A DNA stretch of 7,736 nucleotides from Planctomycetia bacterium (lineage in GTDB: Bacteria; Planctomycetota; UBA1135; GCA-002686595). Made by a program: the position numbers and the translations under genes. The stretch covers positions 1 through 7,736 of the forward strand of contig SXKQ01000130.1 in the NCBI GenBank assembly GCA_005778045.1, in the 5' to 3' direction. The stretch's first letter is position 1; each line of letters opens with the position of its first letter. This document shows positions 1 to 6,100 of the stretch, piece by piece. Under the pieces are notes generated by a model. That model saw only the letters and a list, made by a program, of their open reading frames with translations. It was not told the DNA's origin and did no database searches.

Positions 1-69
1 GGCGGCCGCGACGGTGGTGGCCGCGGTGGCTACGGCGGTGGCCGCAGCGACCGCGACGACGGCTACTAA
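1..69 (+). CDS. C-terminal end of a Gly/Arg-rich protein, probably an RRM-type RNA-binding protein (5' part outside window)
   Basis: The first 22 codons of the window read as a tail made almost wholly of Gly, Arg, Asp, Ser and Tyr (GGRDGGGRGGYGGGR then SDRDDGY), closed by TAA at 67-69. RGG/GGY-rich tails of this kind are typical of small bacterial RNA-binding proteins that carry one RRM domain followed by a flexible Gly-rich tail, and such tails are thought to help bind RNA. The domain itself lies upstream of the window, so the identification rests on the tail alone. Single-stranded DNA-binding proteins and DEAD-box helicases can end in similar low-complexity tails, usually with a different terminal motif. 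That this is the end of a reading frame is supported by a strong hairpin terminator about 40 bases later. Confidence 0.6.
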   Translation, partial: GGRDGGGRGGYGGGRSDRDDGY

Positions 70-108
70 GCCAACCGACCTGCGCCTCGTGCGCGGGCTC
101 TGAATTCT

Positions 109-150
109 GCGGGCTCGGCGGGACCTCTCGCCGGGCCCGCGGTCTTTCCC
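109..150 (+). terminator. Rho-independent terminator after the Gly-rich gene
   Basis: GCGGGCTCGGCG (109-120) pairs with CGCCGGGCCCGC (129-140) over 12 consecutive positions, with one G-U pair and an 8-base loop. It is followed by GGTCTTTCCC, a short and interrupted T-run. The very stable stem just downstream of the TAA at 69 fits a transcription terminator. The poor T tract is its weak point, so it could instead be a 3' stabilising hairpin. Confidence 0.65.
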
Positions 151-238
151 GAGCGGCGCGCGGGCTCGAGGCAGCGCTCGGCACACGAGCCCGAGGTCGC
201 GAACGAGCGGATCGGTCGTGCGCGCTCGGGTGCGGACG

Positions 239-244
239 TATTCT
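239..244 (+). promoter_or_regulatory. -10-like hexamer directly upstream of the S10 peptidase start
   Basis: TATTCT lies seven bases before the ATG at 252, in otherwise very GC-rich DNA. That distance would place transcription initiation at or within a base or two of the start codon, giving a leaderless mRNA. No Shine-Dalgarno sequence is visible between it and the ATG. No good -35 element is seen about 17 bases upstream, so this is a candidate only. Similar hexamers sit before two other genes in the window. Confidence 0.35.
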
Positions 245-251
245 CTGCGGC

Positions 252-1772
252 ATGAAGCGGAACGCGGTGCTCTCGGTGGTGCTCACGCTCACGTTGGCTG
301 TCATCCTGCACGCGCAGGACGAAGGCACGGCGCCCGAGGCGCCCAAGGTCGTGAAGGAGGCCGCGTGGGATGACGACGTGGTCGAGACGCGTCACCGCGT
401 GGCGGTCGAGGGCGGGGAGATCGCGTACACGGCGCGCGCCGGGCGCATGAAGCTCACGACCGAAGACGGCAAGGCGAAGGCGGAGCTCTTCTTCGTGGCC
501 TACACGAAGGACGACGTCGCGGATGCGGCGATGCGACCGGTGACGTTCTCGTTCAACGGCGGGCCGGGCTCATCGAGCGTGTGGCTGCACCTCGGAGCGC
601 TGGGGCCCAAGCGCGTGAAGATGGAACCGGAGGGCTGGGCGCCGCCGCCGCCCTACGAACTCGTAGACAACCCGCACACGTGGCTCGACGCGACGGACCT
701 CGTGTTCATCGATCCTGTGACGACTGGTTACAGCCGCGCGGCGGAGGGCGAGGACGCGACGCAGTTCCACGGCGTCACGCCGGACGTCGAGTGGACGGGC
801 GAGTTCATCCGGCTGTGGACCACGCGCTACGAACGCTGGTCGAGCCCGAAGTTCCTTGCGGGCGAGAGCTATGGCACGACGCGCGCCGCCGGGCTCGTCG
901 GGCACCTGCAGGAGCGCCACGGCATGTACATGAACGGGATCGTGCTCGTCAGCGCGATCCTCAACTTCCAAACGGCGCGCTTCGACGTCGGCAACGACCT
1001 GCCCTACGTGCTGTTCCTGCCGACTTGCACGGCGACCGCATGGTTCCACAAGCAGCTCGCGCCCGAGCTGTCGGGCGATCTTGGCGCGCTGCTGGCGGAG
1101 GTCGAGCGCTTCGCGATCGACGAGTACATGCCGGCGCTCGCCAAGGGCGACGGGCTGCCCGCAACGGACCGCGAGGTACTCGTCGCGCGGATTGCGCGCT
1201 ACACGGGCCTGTCACAGGAGTACGTCGAGCGCTGCAACCTGCGCATCGAACAGGGGCGCTTCTGCAAGGAGCTCCTGCGCGACGAGCGGCGCACGGTCGG
1301 ACGGCTCGACAGCCGCTTCACGGGCATCGATCGCGACGCCGCTGGCGAGCGCAGCGAGTTCGACCCGAGCATGTCGGCGATCCTCGGACCCTACACCGCG
1401 ACGCTCAACGACTACGTGCGGCGCACGCTGCGCTACGAGAACGACCTGCCCTACGAGATCCTCACGGGGCGTGTGCAGCCGTGGAAGTACGACCAGCAGA
1501 ACCGCTACCTGAACGTGGCGGAGACGCTGCGGCAGGCGATGACGCGCAACCCGCATCTCAAGGTGTATGTCGCGGCGGGCGTGTACGACTTCGCCACGCC
1601 GCACTTCGCCGCGGAGTACTCGATGCGCGCGCTCGGGCTCGACCCGTCCCTGCGCGGGAACATCGTGATGTCGCGCTACGCGGCGGGGCACATGATGTAC
1701 ATCCACGAGGGCGAGCTCGTGCGCTTCCACGACGAGATCGCGGCCTTCCTCAGCGGAGCTGCGCGGCGCTGA
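252..1772 (+). CDS. Secreted serine carboxypeptidase-like peptidase, family S10
   Basis: This 506-residue protein matches the S10 carboxypeptidase family, alpha/beta-hydrolase-fold serine enzymes that remove C-terminal residues from peptides. The N-terminus (MKRNAVLS, then a hydrophobic run to about residue 19) is a signal peptide with likely cleavage after LHA at residue 21, so the enzyme should act in the periplasm or outside the cell. The oxyanion-hole motif NGGPGSSS is at 102-109. The nucleophile Ser206 is in GESYG, preceded by the Glu typical of the family. The expected Asp is Asp446 (VYDFATP) and the catalytic His is His480 (AGHMMY), giving a complete Ser-Asp-His triad in the right order and spacing. 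The ATG at 252 is chosen because it begins the signal peptide; there is no clear ribosome-binding site. The 3' end overlaps the convergent symporter gene by 23 bp. Family assignment is firm; substrate preference cannot be read from sequence. Confidence 0.93.
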   Translation: MKRNAVLSVVLTLTLAVILHAQDEGTAPEAPKVVKEAAWDDDVVETRHRVAVEGGEIAYTARAGRMKLTTEDGKAKAELFFVAYTKDDVADAAMRPVTFSFNGGPGSSSVWLHLGALGPKRVKMEPEGWAPPPPYELVDNPHTWLDATDLVFIDPVTTGYSRAAEGEDATQFHGVTPDVEWTGEFIRLWTTRYERWSSPKFLAGESYGTTRAAGLVGHLQERHGMYMNGIVLVSAILNFQTARFDVGNDLPYVLFLPTCTATAWFHKQLAPELSGDLGALLAEVERFAIDEYMPALAKGDGLPATDREVLVARIARYTGLSQEYVERCNLRIEQGRFCKELLRDERRTVGRLDSRFTGIDRDAAGERSEFDPSMSAILGPYTATLNDYVRRTLRYENDLPYEILTGRVQPWKYDQQNRYLNVAETLRQAMTRNPHLKVYVAAGVYDFATPHFAAEYSMRALGLDPSLRGNIVMSRYAAGHMMYIHEGELVRFHDEIAAFLSGAARR

Positions 1773-3132
1773 GGCGCGACTCGGCGAGCGCGACGAGCAG
1801 GTAGCTCGCCAGCGCGGCGCTGAGCGAGGCGAGGTACGGGTAGCTCCACTCGCCGAGGTAGCCCGCGACGAAGGTCGCGGCTCCGGCCGCGAGCGCGGCG
1901 AAGGCGGCGGAGGCGCGGCCGTAGGGCGTGAAGAGCCCGAAAACGAGCAGCACGAACACCCCAGCGCTGCCGAATCCATTGGTGAGCTCCATCAGGTCGC
2001 CGACGGAGGTCGAGGTGAGCGCGAGGCCGAGCGCGACGAGACCGAAGCCCACGGTGCAGGCGCGCGCGACGCGCAGCTTGTGCCGCTCGTCGAGGTCGGG
2101 CCACATGCGGCCGACGAGGTTGTGTGAGAAGAGCGAGGACGAGACGAGCAGCGCGCTGTCGACGGTCGAGAGGATCGCGGACACCAGCGCGCCGGCGAAC
2201 AGCGTGTAGGAGAGCGCGGAGAGCTTGGTACGCGCGAGCTCAGGCAGCAACTCCTCGGGCTGTGCTAGGTCGGGCAGGAGTGCCGGGCCCATCAGGCCGA
2301 GCACGACCGGGATCGAGCCGACGGCGGCGTAGATCAGGCCCGCGGCCATGGCCGAGCGACGCGCCACCGTGCCCGAGCGTGCGGAGCACATGCGCGCGAT
2401 CAGCTCCTGCGCGACGAGCGAGCCGAAGATCGGGAGCGTCCAGGCCTCGGCGATCTCGAGCCACGAGCCGTTTTCCTCGGGTGAAAAGTGCAGGCGCGAG
2501 GAGTCGATGCTCGCCAGCGCCGGGCCGACGCCGCCGAGCTCGCCCACCATTCCGACGAGGATCACGACGAGGCCGATGACGAGCGCGATGCCCTGCACCA
2601 CGTCGGTGACCGCGTCGGCGAGCATGCCGCCGAAGGCCGTGTAGGCGATCACGACCCCGGCGGCGATCACCATGGCGCCCGCGTGGTCGAAGCCCGCGGC
2701 ACCCGCGATCACGTGGCCGAACACGCGCACCTGCGCGGCGGCCCAGAAGAGCGAGGTCGGGATCAGCAGGAGCGCGGCGAGGCGCTCGACGCCGGGCGAG
2801 AAGCGCTCGCGGAACAGGTCGGCGAGCGTGGTGAGCTTGCGCGACCAGAGCGGAACCGCGAGCCACACGCCCGCGAGCGCAATGGCGACGCCGTAGGCGT
2901 AGGGCTCAGTCGAGGTCCACGAGATGCCGTTCGTGTAGACGGTACCGGCGGCGTCCGAGCAGGCCTCCGCGCCGAACCAGGTCGCGAAGATCGAGAAGAC
3001 CGACAGCGTGTAGCCCATGCTGCGGCCGGCGACGAGGTAGTCGTCCTCGCTGCGCACGCGGCGCGAGACGATCACGCCGATCGCGAGTTGGGCGAGGATG
3101 TAGAGGACGAGGCCGACGAGCAGGGGATTCAT
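1750..3132 (-). CDS. Sodium:solute symporter (SSS family)
   Basis: A 460-residue inner-membrane protein with about 12-13 hydrophobic helices, the size and layout of SSS (PutP/SGLT-type, LeuT-fold) transporters that couple solute uptake to inward Na+ flow. Family marks are YLVAGRSMG (32-40) after the first helix, GGMLADAVTDVVQ (168-180), matching the family's GG-x(2)-A-x(3)-TD-x(2)-Q signature, and LSTVDSALL (321-329), the helix whose Ser/Thr and Asp form part of the Na+ site. The start at MNPLLVGL is chosen because it begins immediately before the first helix. The frame is open further upstream, but that extension is Arg/Pro/His-rich and not protein-like. No Shine-Dalgarno sequence precedes the ATG; a run of Cs is there instead. 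A TATATC element lies about 16 bases upstream. The gene converges on the S10 peptidase gene and overlaps it by 23 bp. The transported solute cannot be assigned; sugars, amino acids and organic acids are all possible in this family. Confidence 0.93.
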   Translation of the reverse strand: MNPLLVGLVLYILAQLAIGVIVSRRVRSEDDYLVAGRSMGYTLSVFSIFATWFGAEACSDAAGTVYTNGISWTSTEPYAYGVAIALAGVWLAVPLWSRKLTTLADLFRERFSPGVERLAALLLIPTSLFWAAAQVRVFGHVIAGAAGFDHAGAMVIAAGVVIAYTAFGGMLADAVTDVVQGIALVIGLVVILVGMVGELGGVGPALASIDSSRLHFSPEENGSWLEIAEAWTLPIFGSLVAQELIARMCSARSGTVARRSAMAAGLIYAAVGSIPVVLGLMGPALLPDLAQPEELLPELARTKLSALSYTLFAGALVSAILSTVDSALLVSSSLFSHNLVGRMWPDLDERHKLRVARACTVGFGLVALGLALTSTSVGDLMELTNGFGSAGVFVLLVFGLFTPYGRASAAFAALAAGAATFVAGYLGEWSYPYLASLSAALASYLLVALAESRLSAAQLR

Positions 3133-3147
3133 CTTGGGGGGGCCGTC

Positions 3148-3153
3148 GATATA
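3148..3153 (-). promoter_or_regulatory. Putative -10 element of the symporter gene
   Basis: On the minus strand the sequence GGTTTATATCGACGG contains TATATC, ending 15 bases before the symporter ATG. It is the most A/T-rich patch in the 252-bp divergent spacer, and its position would give a leader of roughly 8-10 bases. I see no convincing -35 element. The call rests on composition and position only. Confidence 0.4.
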
Positions 3154-3287
3154 AACCCGCGCTCCCGCGCGAGTCCACAGGCGAGCGGCCCCGTAGTGAC
3201 GGATCCCGGCGACGGGTGCGGGCGTGGTCATCCGGGAATGGACGGCAAAGCGCCGCTGGCGAGCAGCGGAGCGCGAGCTGTCGTGAT

Positions 3288-3313
3288 CGCGTGGAATCTC
3301 CGACGCGTGGAGT
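3288..3313. repeat. Short direct repeat in the symporter/bestrophin divergent spacer
   Basis: CGCGTGGAAT (3288-3297) recurs as CGCGTGGAGT (3304-3313), nine of ten bases identical, with starts 16 bases apart. It lies between two divergently transcribed genes, where a regulator could bind. Short GC-rich repeats also arise by chance here. The rest of the 3133-3384 spacer holds a weak 8-bp stem with a two-base bulge (3250-3274) and nothing else I can name. Confidence 0.25.
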
Positions 3314-3384
3314 GGGAGGCTGACGAGGGCGTGGCTGCATTCGGAGGCCGGGCGTGGTACAGGGGAAGGCCGGAAAGCTCGCGC

Positions 3385-4323
3385 ATGTTCGTTCCCAAGC
3401 AAGTCACGTGGTGGCGTCTCGTCTTCAAGTACCGCGGCAGCGAGCTGCCGCGCACGAAGGGGCGCATCATCGGCGTCGCGGCGGTCGCGCTCGTCGTGAC
3501 CGTGCTCGAGATGGCCAACGACTGGCACCCCAACGTCACGTCATTGCCCTTCTCGCTGGTGGGCATCGCACTGGGCATCTTCCTCGGCTTTCGCAACAAC
3601 GCGAGCTACGACCGCTGGTGGGAGGGACGCAAGCTGTGGGGCGCGCTCGTCAACACGACGCGCTCGTTGGCGCGCCAGACGCTGACGCTCGTCGGGCCGC
3701 GCGGGAGCGGTCATGAGGATGCGCAAGTAGTCGCGCTGCGGCGCGAGCTCGTGCTGCGCGTCGTGGCGTTCGTTCACGCGCTGCGGCTCTCGCTGAGGGA
3801 CGTGAATGACATCGGCGAGCTGACGCACTTCCTGCCGGCCGACGAGGTCGAGCGCCTGAAGTCTGAGACGAATCGGCCCTACGCGATCACGCAGGGCACG
3901 GCCGAACGCTTGCGCGCTGCGTACGATCGCGGCTGGATCCACGACGTGCACCTGCCGGTGCTCGAAGGCTCGATGACCGCGCTCACGGACATTCAGGGCG
4001 CGTGCGAGCGCATCAAGTCGACGCCGATTCCGTTCTCGTACACGACGCTGATCCATCGCATCACCGCCGGCTACTGCTACGCGCTCCCGTTCGGTCTCGT
4101 CGACTCGGTGGGCGTGCTCACGCCAGTCGTGTGCGTGATCGTGGCCTACGCGTTCTTCGGCCTCGACGTCGTGGGCGACGAGCTCGAGATGCCCTTCGGC
4201 ATGGATCCCAACGACCTGCCGCTCGACGCGATCTCGCGCACGATCGAGGTCAACCTGCGCCAGCGCATCGGCGACCGGGACTTGCCGCCGCCGTTGCAGC
4301 CCGTCGACGAGATCCTGTCCTGA
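3385..4323 (+). CDS. Bestrophin-like (YneE family) membrane anion channel
   Basis: This 312-residue protein belongs to the bacterial bestrophin family (bestrophin/UPF0187, like E. coli YneE of about 300 residues and the Klebsiella channel KpBest). Family members form pentameric ion channels in the cytoplasmic membrane. The hallmark block FRNNASYDRWWEGRKLWG is at 69-86, straight after the second helix; the first helix is about 28-44. A second conserved block with ERIKSTPIPFSYTTLIHR follows at 208-225, then a hydrophobic pair of segments (234-261) and the C-terminal DELEMPFGMDPNDLPLD (265-281) and TIEVNLRQ (286-293). The ATG at 3385 gives MFVPKQVTWWRLVF, a start like that of relatives; the frame stays open upstream but reads as non-protein-like sequence. 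A purine-rich GGGGAAGG lies about 16 bases upstream, too far for a good ribosome-binding site. Ion selectivity and physiological role cannot be inferred. It is divergent from the symporter and may share regulation with it. Confidence 0.92.
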   Translation: MFVPKQVTWWRLVFKYRGSELPRTKGRIIGVAAVALVVTVLEMANDWHPNVTSLPFSLVGIALGIFLGFRNNASYDRWWEGRKLWGALVNTTRSLARQTLTLVGPRGSGHEDAQVVALRRELVLRVVAFVHALRLSLRDVNDIGELTHFLPADEVERLKSETNRPYAITQGTAERLRAAYDRGWIHDVHLPVLEGSMTALTDIQGACERIKSTPIPFSYTTLIHRITAGYCYALPFGLVDSVGVLTPVVCVIVAYAFFGLDVVGDELEMPFGMDPNDLPLDAISRTIEVNLRQRIGDRDLPPPLQPVDEILS

Positions 4324-4343
4324 GCGCGCTCTGCGGCCGCAGT

Positions 4344-4366
4344 TAGCATGGAACTGTCGCGAGGGA
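4344..4366 (+). promoter_or_regulatory. Possible promoter and ribosome-binding site for the broken PPC-like frame
   Basis: TAGCAT (4344-4349) fits the TAnnnT shape of a -10 box, and GAGGGA (4361-4366) is a Shine-Dalgarno-like purine run seven bases before the ATG at 4374. Together they make 4374 a believable original start for the damaged reading frame that follows. Both elements are short and could be chance. The perfect palindrome CTGCGGCCGCAG (4331-4342) just upstream, after the bestrophin stop, has no T tract. Confidence 0.25.
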
Positions 4367-4373
4367 TCGCCGC

Positions 4374-4600
4374 ATGACACCCCGCGCGAGGGACGGCGCT
4401 ATCGCGTCGACGTCTCGGCGCGCGGCTTCCCGCCGCATCTCGTGATCGCCGGACCTGGCATGCCGGTCATCGATTCGAACGACGGATCGGCCGAGTTCGT
4501 GGCAGCGCGCTCGGGGCATGCCGTCCCGCAAGTGGCGAGCCTGTCGTTCGCGAGCAGTGCGTTCGAGCTGCGCGTCGTCGAGCTGTGGAAACGCAGACGC
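4374..4600 (+). pseudogene. Probable gene remnant encoding a PPC-like beta-sandwich domain, frameshifted
   Basis: From about 4394 to 4590, in the frame where 4442 begins a codon, the sequence reads as plausible protein: RRYRVDVSARGFPPHLVI, a glycine turn, VIDSNDGSAEF, and later ASLSFASSAFELRVVEL. Third codon positions are mostly G/C while second positions are mixed, as in the real genes here. The pattern (Tyr-x-Val-Asp strand, Gly-Phe-x-Pro-x-Leu, then Asp-x-Asn-Asp-Gly) resembles bacterial pre-peptidase C-terminal (PPC) domains, beta-sandwiches found on secreted proteins. The frame has no ATG upstream. The ATG at 4374 is in another frame and stops at 4443-4445 after 23 codons. Deleting one CG unit from the run near 4382-4387 would join it to the domain frame as MTPREGRRYRVDV. 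No in-frame stop follows the domain; the frame simply runs antisense through the next gene. No signal peptide is present. I infer a decayed or transferred fragment; a sequencing indel is the alternative. The rest of 4324-4633 shows no other gene. Confidence 0.4.
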
Positions 4601-4627
4601 GTCGCGGGCCGCAACCGCGATGACGCG
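4598..4627 (-). terminator. Candidate terminator hairpin downstream of the nucleotidyltransferase gene
   Basis: CGCGTCGCGG (4598-4607) can pair with CCGC (4615-4618) and GACGCG (4622-4627), leaving a three-base bulge (GAT) and a seven-base loop. It begins seven bases beyond the minus-strand stop codon, and on that strand is followed by TCTGCGTTTCC. The T run is poor, so termination is suggested by position and stem only. Confidence 0.3.
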
Positions 4628-4633
4628 GCGGCG

Positions 4634-5356
4634 TCACATTGCGACGCTGCTGGCCGCGGCGTCGTGGTCGAGCAGCGCGATCGCGTGCGCGAGATCGGCG
4701 CAGCGCGGCTCGCCGAGCGCGCGCTGGATGCGGCGCAGGCGCTCGAGATCCGAGGCCGACTCGACACCGAGGTGGTAGTTGGGGCGCGCGAGCTCCGGCG
4801 GGGCACGGTGCGTCACGATGCGGAAGCGACGCGGGCGGTCGAGCAGGAACTGCAGCGCATGCTCACGCTCGTGGGCGTCGGCGGCCTCGCGGAAGGCGAA
4901 CTCGAGAGCTTGCGCGCGCACGACGGCGCAGCCTGTGCCTTCGGGCATCCCGCTGCCCCGCGTCGACAGGTTGTGCGTGACGTCGGCGTGCTGGCGCAGG
5001 TGGTGATCGACGAGCAGGTCGGCTTCCTGCCACGAGAAGAACGGCTGGTCGCCTCCGAGCAGCACGACGTGATCGGCCTGCACGCTGCTCGCGGCACGCC
5101 AGCAGCGCTCGAGCAGGTCGGCGTCGGCGCCGCGACGGCAGGCCCAGCCGCGCTCGAGGCACAGGGCCTCGATGCGGTCGTCCGCGGCCTCGCGCGTCGT
5201 GGCGACGAGCAAGCCGTCGGTGCGCTGCATGCGCTCCGCGCGCTCGACCACATGCTCGAGCACCGAGGCGGGGCCGAGGGGGAGCAGGACCTTGCCGAGC
5301 AGGCCATGGCTGGCGAGCCGAGCAGTGACGATCGTGACGACCTTCTCGTAGGACAT
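4634..5356 (-). CDS. Divergent SpsF/KdsB-superfamily cytidylyltransferase-like protein
   Basis: A 240-residue cytoplasmic protein of the CMP-sugar nucleotidyltransferase fold (CTP_transf_3; SpsF, NeuA, KdsB relatives). These usually transfer CMP from CTP to an acidic sugar for surface polysaccharide. The start VVTIVTARLASHGLLGKVLLPLG (residues 6-28) aligns with the family's ARxxSTRLPGKxLxxL nucleotide-binding loop. LEHVVERAER (33-42), LLVATT (49-54), GGDQPF (101-106, Asp103 as the first metal ligand), EREH (163-166) and VESASDLERLRRI (198-210) follow in family order. Length matches SpsF proteins (about 240-250). Several expected residues differ: the loop Arg and Pro of STRLPGK are Gly18 and Leu20, the GLDVEV-type stretch is GTGCAV (140-145), and the late metal Asp (VDTPEDLE in KdsB) is Glu199. 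SpsF-like is favoured over true KdsB because of the EREH region. The ATG at 5356 is chosen as it begins the first strand; no Shine-Dalgarno is visible. The gene is divergent from the B3/B4 gene. Activity may be altered or lost. Confidence 0.8.
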   Translation of the reverse strand: MSYEKVVTIVTARLASHGLLGKVLLPLGPASVLEHVVERAERMQRTDGLLVATTREAADDRIEALCLERGWACRRGADADLLERCWRAASSVQADHVVLLGGDQPFFSWQEADLLVDHHLRQHADVTHNLSTRGSGMPEGTGCAVVRAQALEFAFREAADAHEREHALQFLLDRPRRFRIVTHRAPPELARPNYHLGVESASDLERLRRIQRALGEPRCADLAHAIALLDHDAAASSVAM

Positions 5357-5376
5357 GGTTGGACCGTGGCAGCGGG

Positions 5377-5392
5377 ACCCGATGGATCGGGT
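5377..5392. promoter_or_regulatory. Perfect inverted repeat (candidate operator) in the divergent spacer
   Basis: ACCCGATGGATCGGGT consists of 7-base arms that are exact reverse complements, separated by GG. It lies 20 bases upstream of the nucleotidyltransferase ATG (minus strand) and 81 bases upstream of the B3/B4 ATG (plus strand). A dyad of this size between divergent genes is what a dimeric repressor or activator would bind. No regulator gene is visible in the window. Confidence 0.4.
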
Positions 5393-5395
5393 GGC

Positions 5396-5414
5396 GGCCA
5401 AGGCGGCTTGAGCC
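5396..5414. repeat. Second, imperfect inverted repeat beside the candidate operator
   Basis: GGCCAAG (5396-5402) and CTTGAGCC (5407-5414) are inverted copies with one unpaired A and a GCGG loop. It starts four bases after the perfect dyad at 5377-5392. It could form a small hairpin or a further protein-binding site; GC-rich DNA yields such stems readily. Confidence 0.22.
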
Positions 5415-5458
5415 GAAATCGAGATTGGCCCGGTCGAGGGAACGAACGCACCCGCGGC

Positions 5459-5464
5459 TATCCT
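5459..5464 (+). promoter_or_regulatory. -10-like hexamer directly upstream of the B3/B4 gene
   Basis: TATCCT ends nine bases before the ATG at 5474. GGGAAC at 5438-5443, 15 bases upstream, resembles the -35 element of some extracytoplasmic-function sigma factors, but the match is too short to rely on. The predicted leader would be zero to three bases. Only a weak AGAG lies between the hexamer and the ATG. Confidence 0.35.
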
Positions 5465-5473
5465 CCCAGAGCG

Positions 5474-6097
5474 ATGCTGAGTCTCGATCCCCACCCGCGG
5501 CTGTGTGCCCGAGCCTTCGTGACCCAATTCCTGCGCCCGGTGGGGGAGAGCGAGGTGCCCGTCTGGCTCCACGAGTTGCACCGAGACGGCGCCCCGGCAC
5601 CGCTGTGCCGCAGCGAGGAGCTGCGCGGCGCGGTACGCGATCTGCTGCGCCACGGCGGCTACAAGCCGACAGGCCGGGGCAAGCCGTCGAGCGAGTACCT
5701 CGCGCGCGCGGCGGTCGAAGGCGGGCTGCCACGCATCAACCTCGCGGTCGACGCGTGCAACGCGGTTTCGCTGCACTCGGGGCTTCCGATCAGCGTGGTG
5801 GATCTCGATCGTGCGCAGGCGCCCCTGCGTATCGGCATCGCGGGCGCCGGCGAGCGCTACGTGTTCAACGCCGCAGGTCAGGAGATTGACATCGAAGGCT
5901 TGCTCAATCTCTTCGATGCCGCTGGGCCGTGCGCAAACGCCGTCAAGGACGCGCAGCGCACAAAGACCCATCCCGGCACGCTGCGCACGCTGTCGGTCCT
6001 GTGGGGCGTGGTCGGGCACGAGACGCAGGTCGAGCGGGCCTGCGCGTGGTACCGCGAGCTGCTCGAGCGCGCCGGGGCCGGCACTTCCGGCGCCTGA
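5474..6097 (+). CDS. Stand-alone B3/B4-domain protein (Phe-tRNA synthetase beta-type domain)
   Basis: A 207-residue cytoplasmic protein. From about residue 47 to 180 it matches the B3/B4 domain otherwise found inside the beta subunit of phenylalanyl-tRNA synthetase, where it contributes to editing mischarged Tyr-tRNA(Phe). Characteristic stretches are KPTGRGKPSSEYLARA (64-79), the GGLPRINLAVDACNAVSLHS core (83-102), GLPISVVDLD (103-112), and the later IDIEGL and GPCANAVKDAQRTKT (151-165). Free-standing proteins of this type (COG3382) are about 200-240 residues and are widespread; their role is mostly unproven, with tRNA quality control or nucleic-acid binding proposed. The N-terminal 45 residues are not family-specific. 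There is no signal peptide or membrane segment. The ATG at 5474 is chosen because it precedes MLSLDPHPRL in good codon usage and follows a -10-like TATCCT. It is divergent from the nucleotidyltransferase, and 48 bp before a co-oriented ABC exporter gene. Confidence 0.88.
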   Translation: MLSLDPHPRLCARAFVTQFLRPVGESEVPVWLHELHRDGAPAPLCRSEELRGAVRDLLRHGGYKPTGRGKPSSEYLARAAVEGGLPRINLAVDACNAVSLHSGLPISVVDLDRAQAPLRIGIAGAGERYVFNAAGQEIDIEGLLNLFDAAGPCANAVKDAQRTKTHPGTLRTLSVLWGVVGHETQVERACAWYRELLERAGAGTSGA

Positions 6098-6100
6098 GGC

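Noticed and set aside
1..60. The GGC/GGT-rich start of the window as a tandem DNA repeat
   Set aside because: The repetition follows codons for a Gly/Arg-rich protein tail ending at a stop codon; protein composition explains it.
581..1804. A 407-codon open frame overlapping the S10 peptidase in another frame
   Set aside because: Its Arg/Ala-rich composition is typical of an off-frame reading of GC-rich DNA, while the S10 frame has a complete catalytic triad and signal peptide.
2488..3384. Upstream extension of the bestrophin frame (plus strand)
   Set aside because: It is antisense to the symporter, with Asp/Glu/Arg/His-rich shadow composition. Bestrophin relatives start near MFVPK.
3133..3528. 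N-terminal extension of the symporter, including a possible start at 3231
   Set aside because: The extra residues are Pro/Arg/His-rich with no family similarity and overlap the bestrophin 5' end. MNPLLVGL at 3132 directly precedes the first helix.
4331..4342. Palindrome CTGCGGCCGCAG after the bestrophin stop as a terminator
   Set aside because: It is a perfect palindrome without a loop-sized centre and has no T run after it, so it is weak evidence for termination.
4442..6097. A 551-codon open frame on the plus strand crossing the nucleotidyltransferase gene and ending in phase with the B3/B4 gene
   Set aside because: The middle part is antisense to the well-supported nucleotidyltransferase and is repetitive Arg/Ala/Glu-rich sequence. 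Only its first part (PPC-like) and last part (B3/B4 gene from 5474) look like protein. A fusion is not credible.
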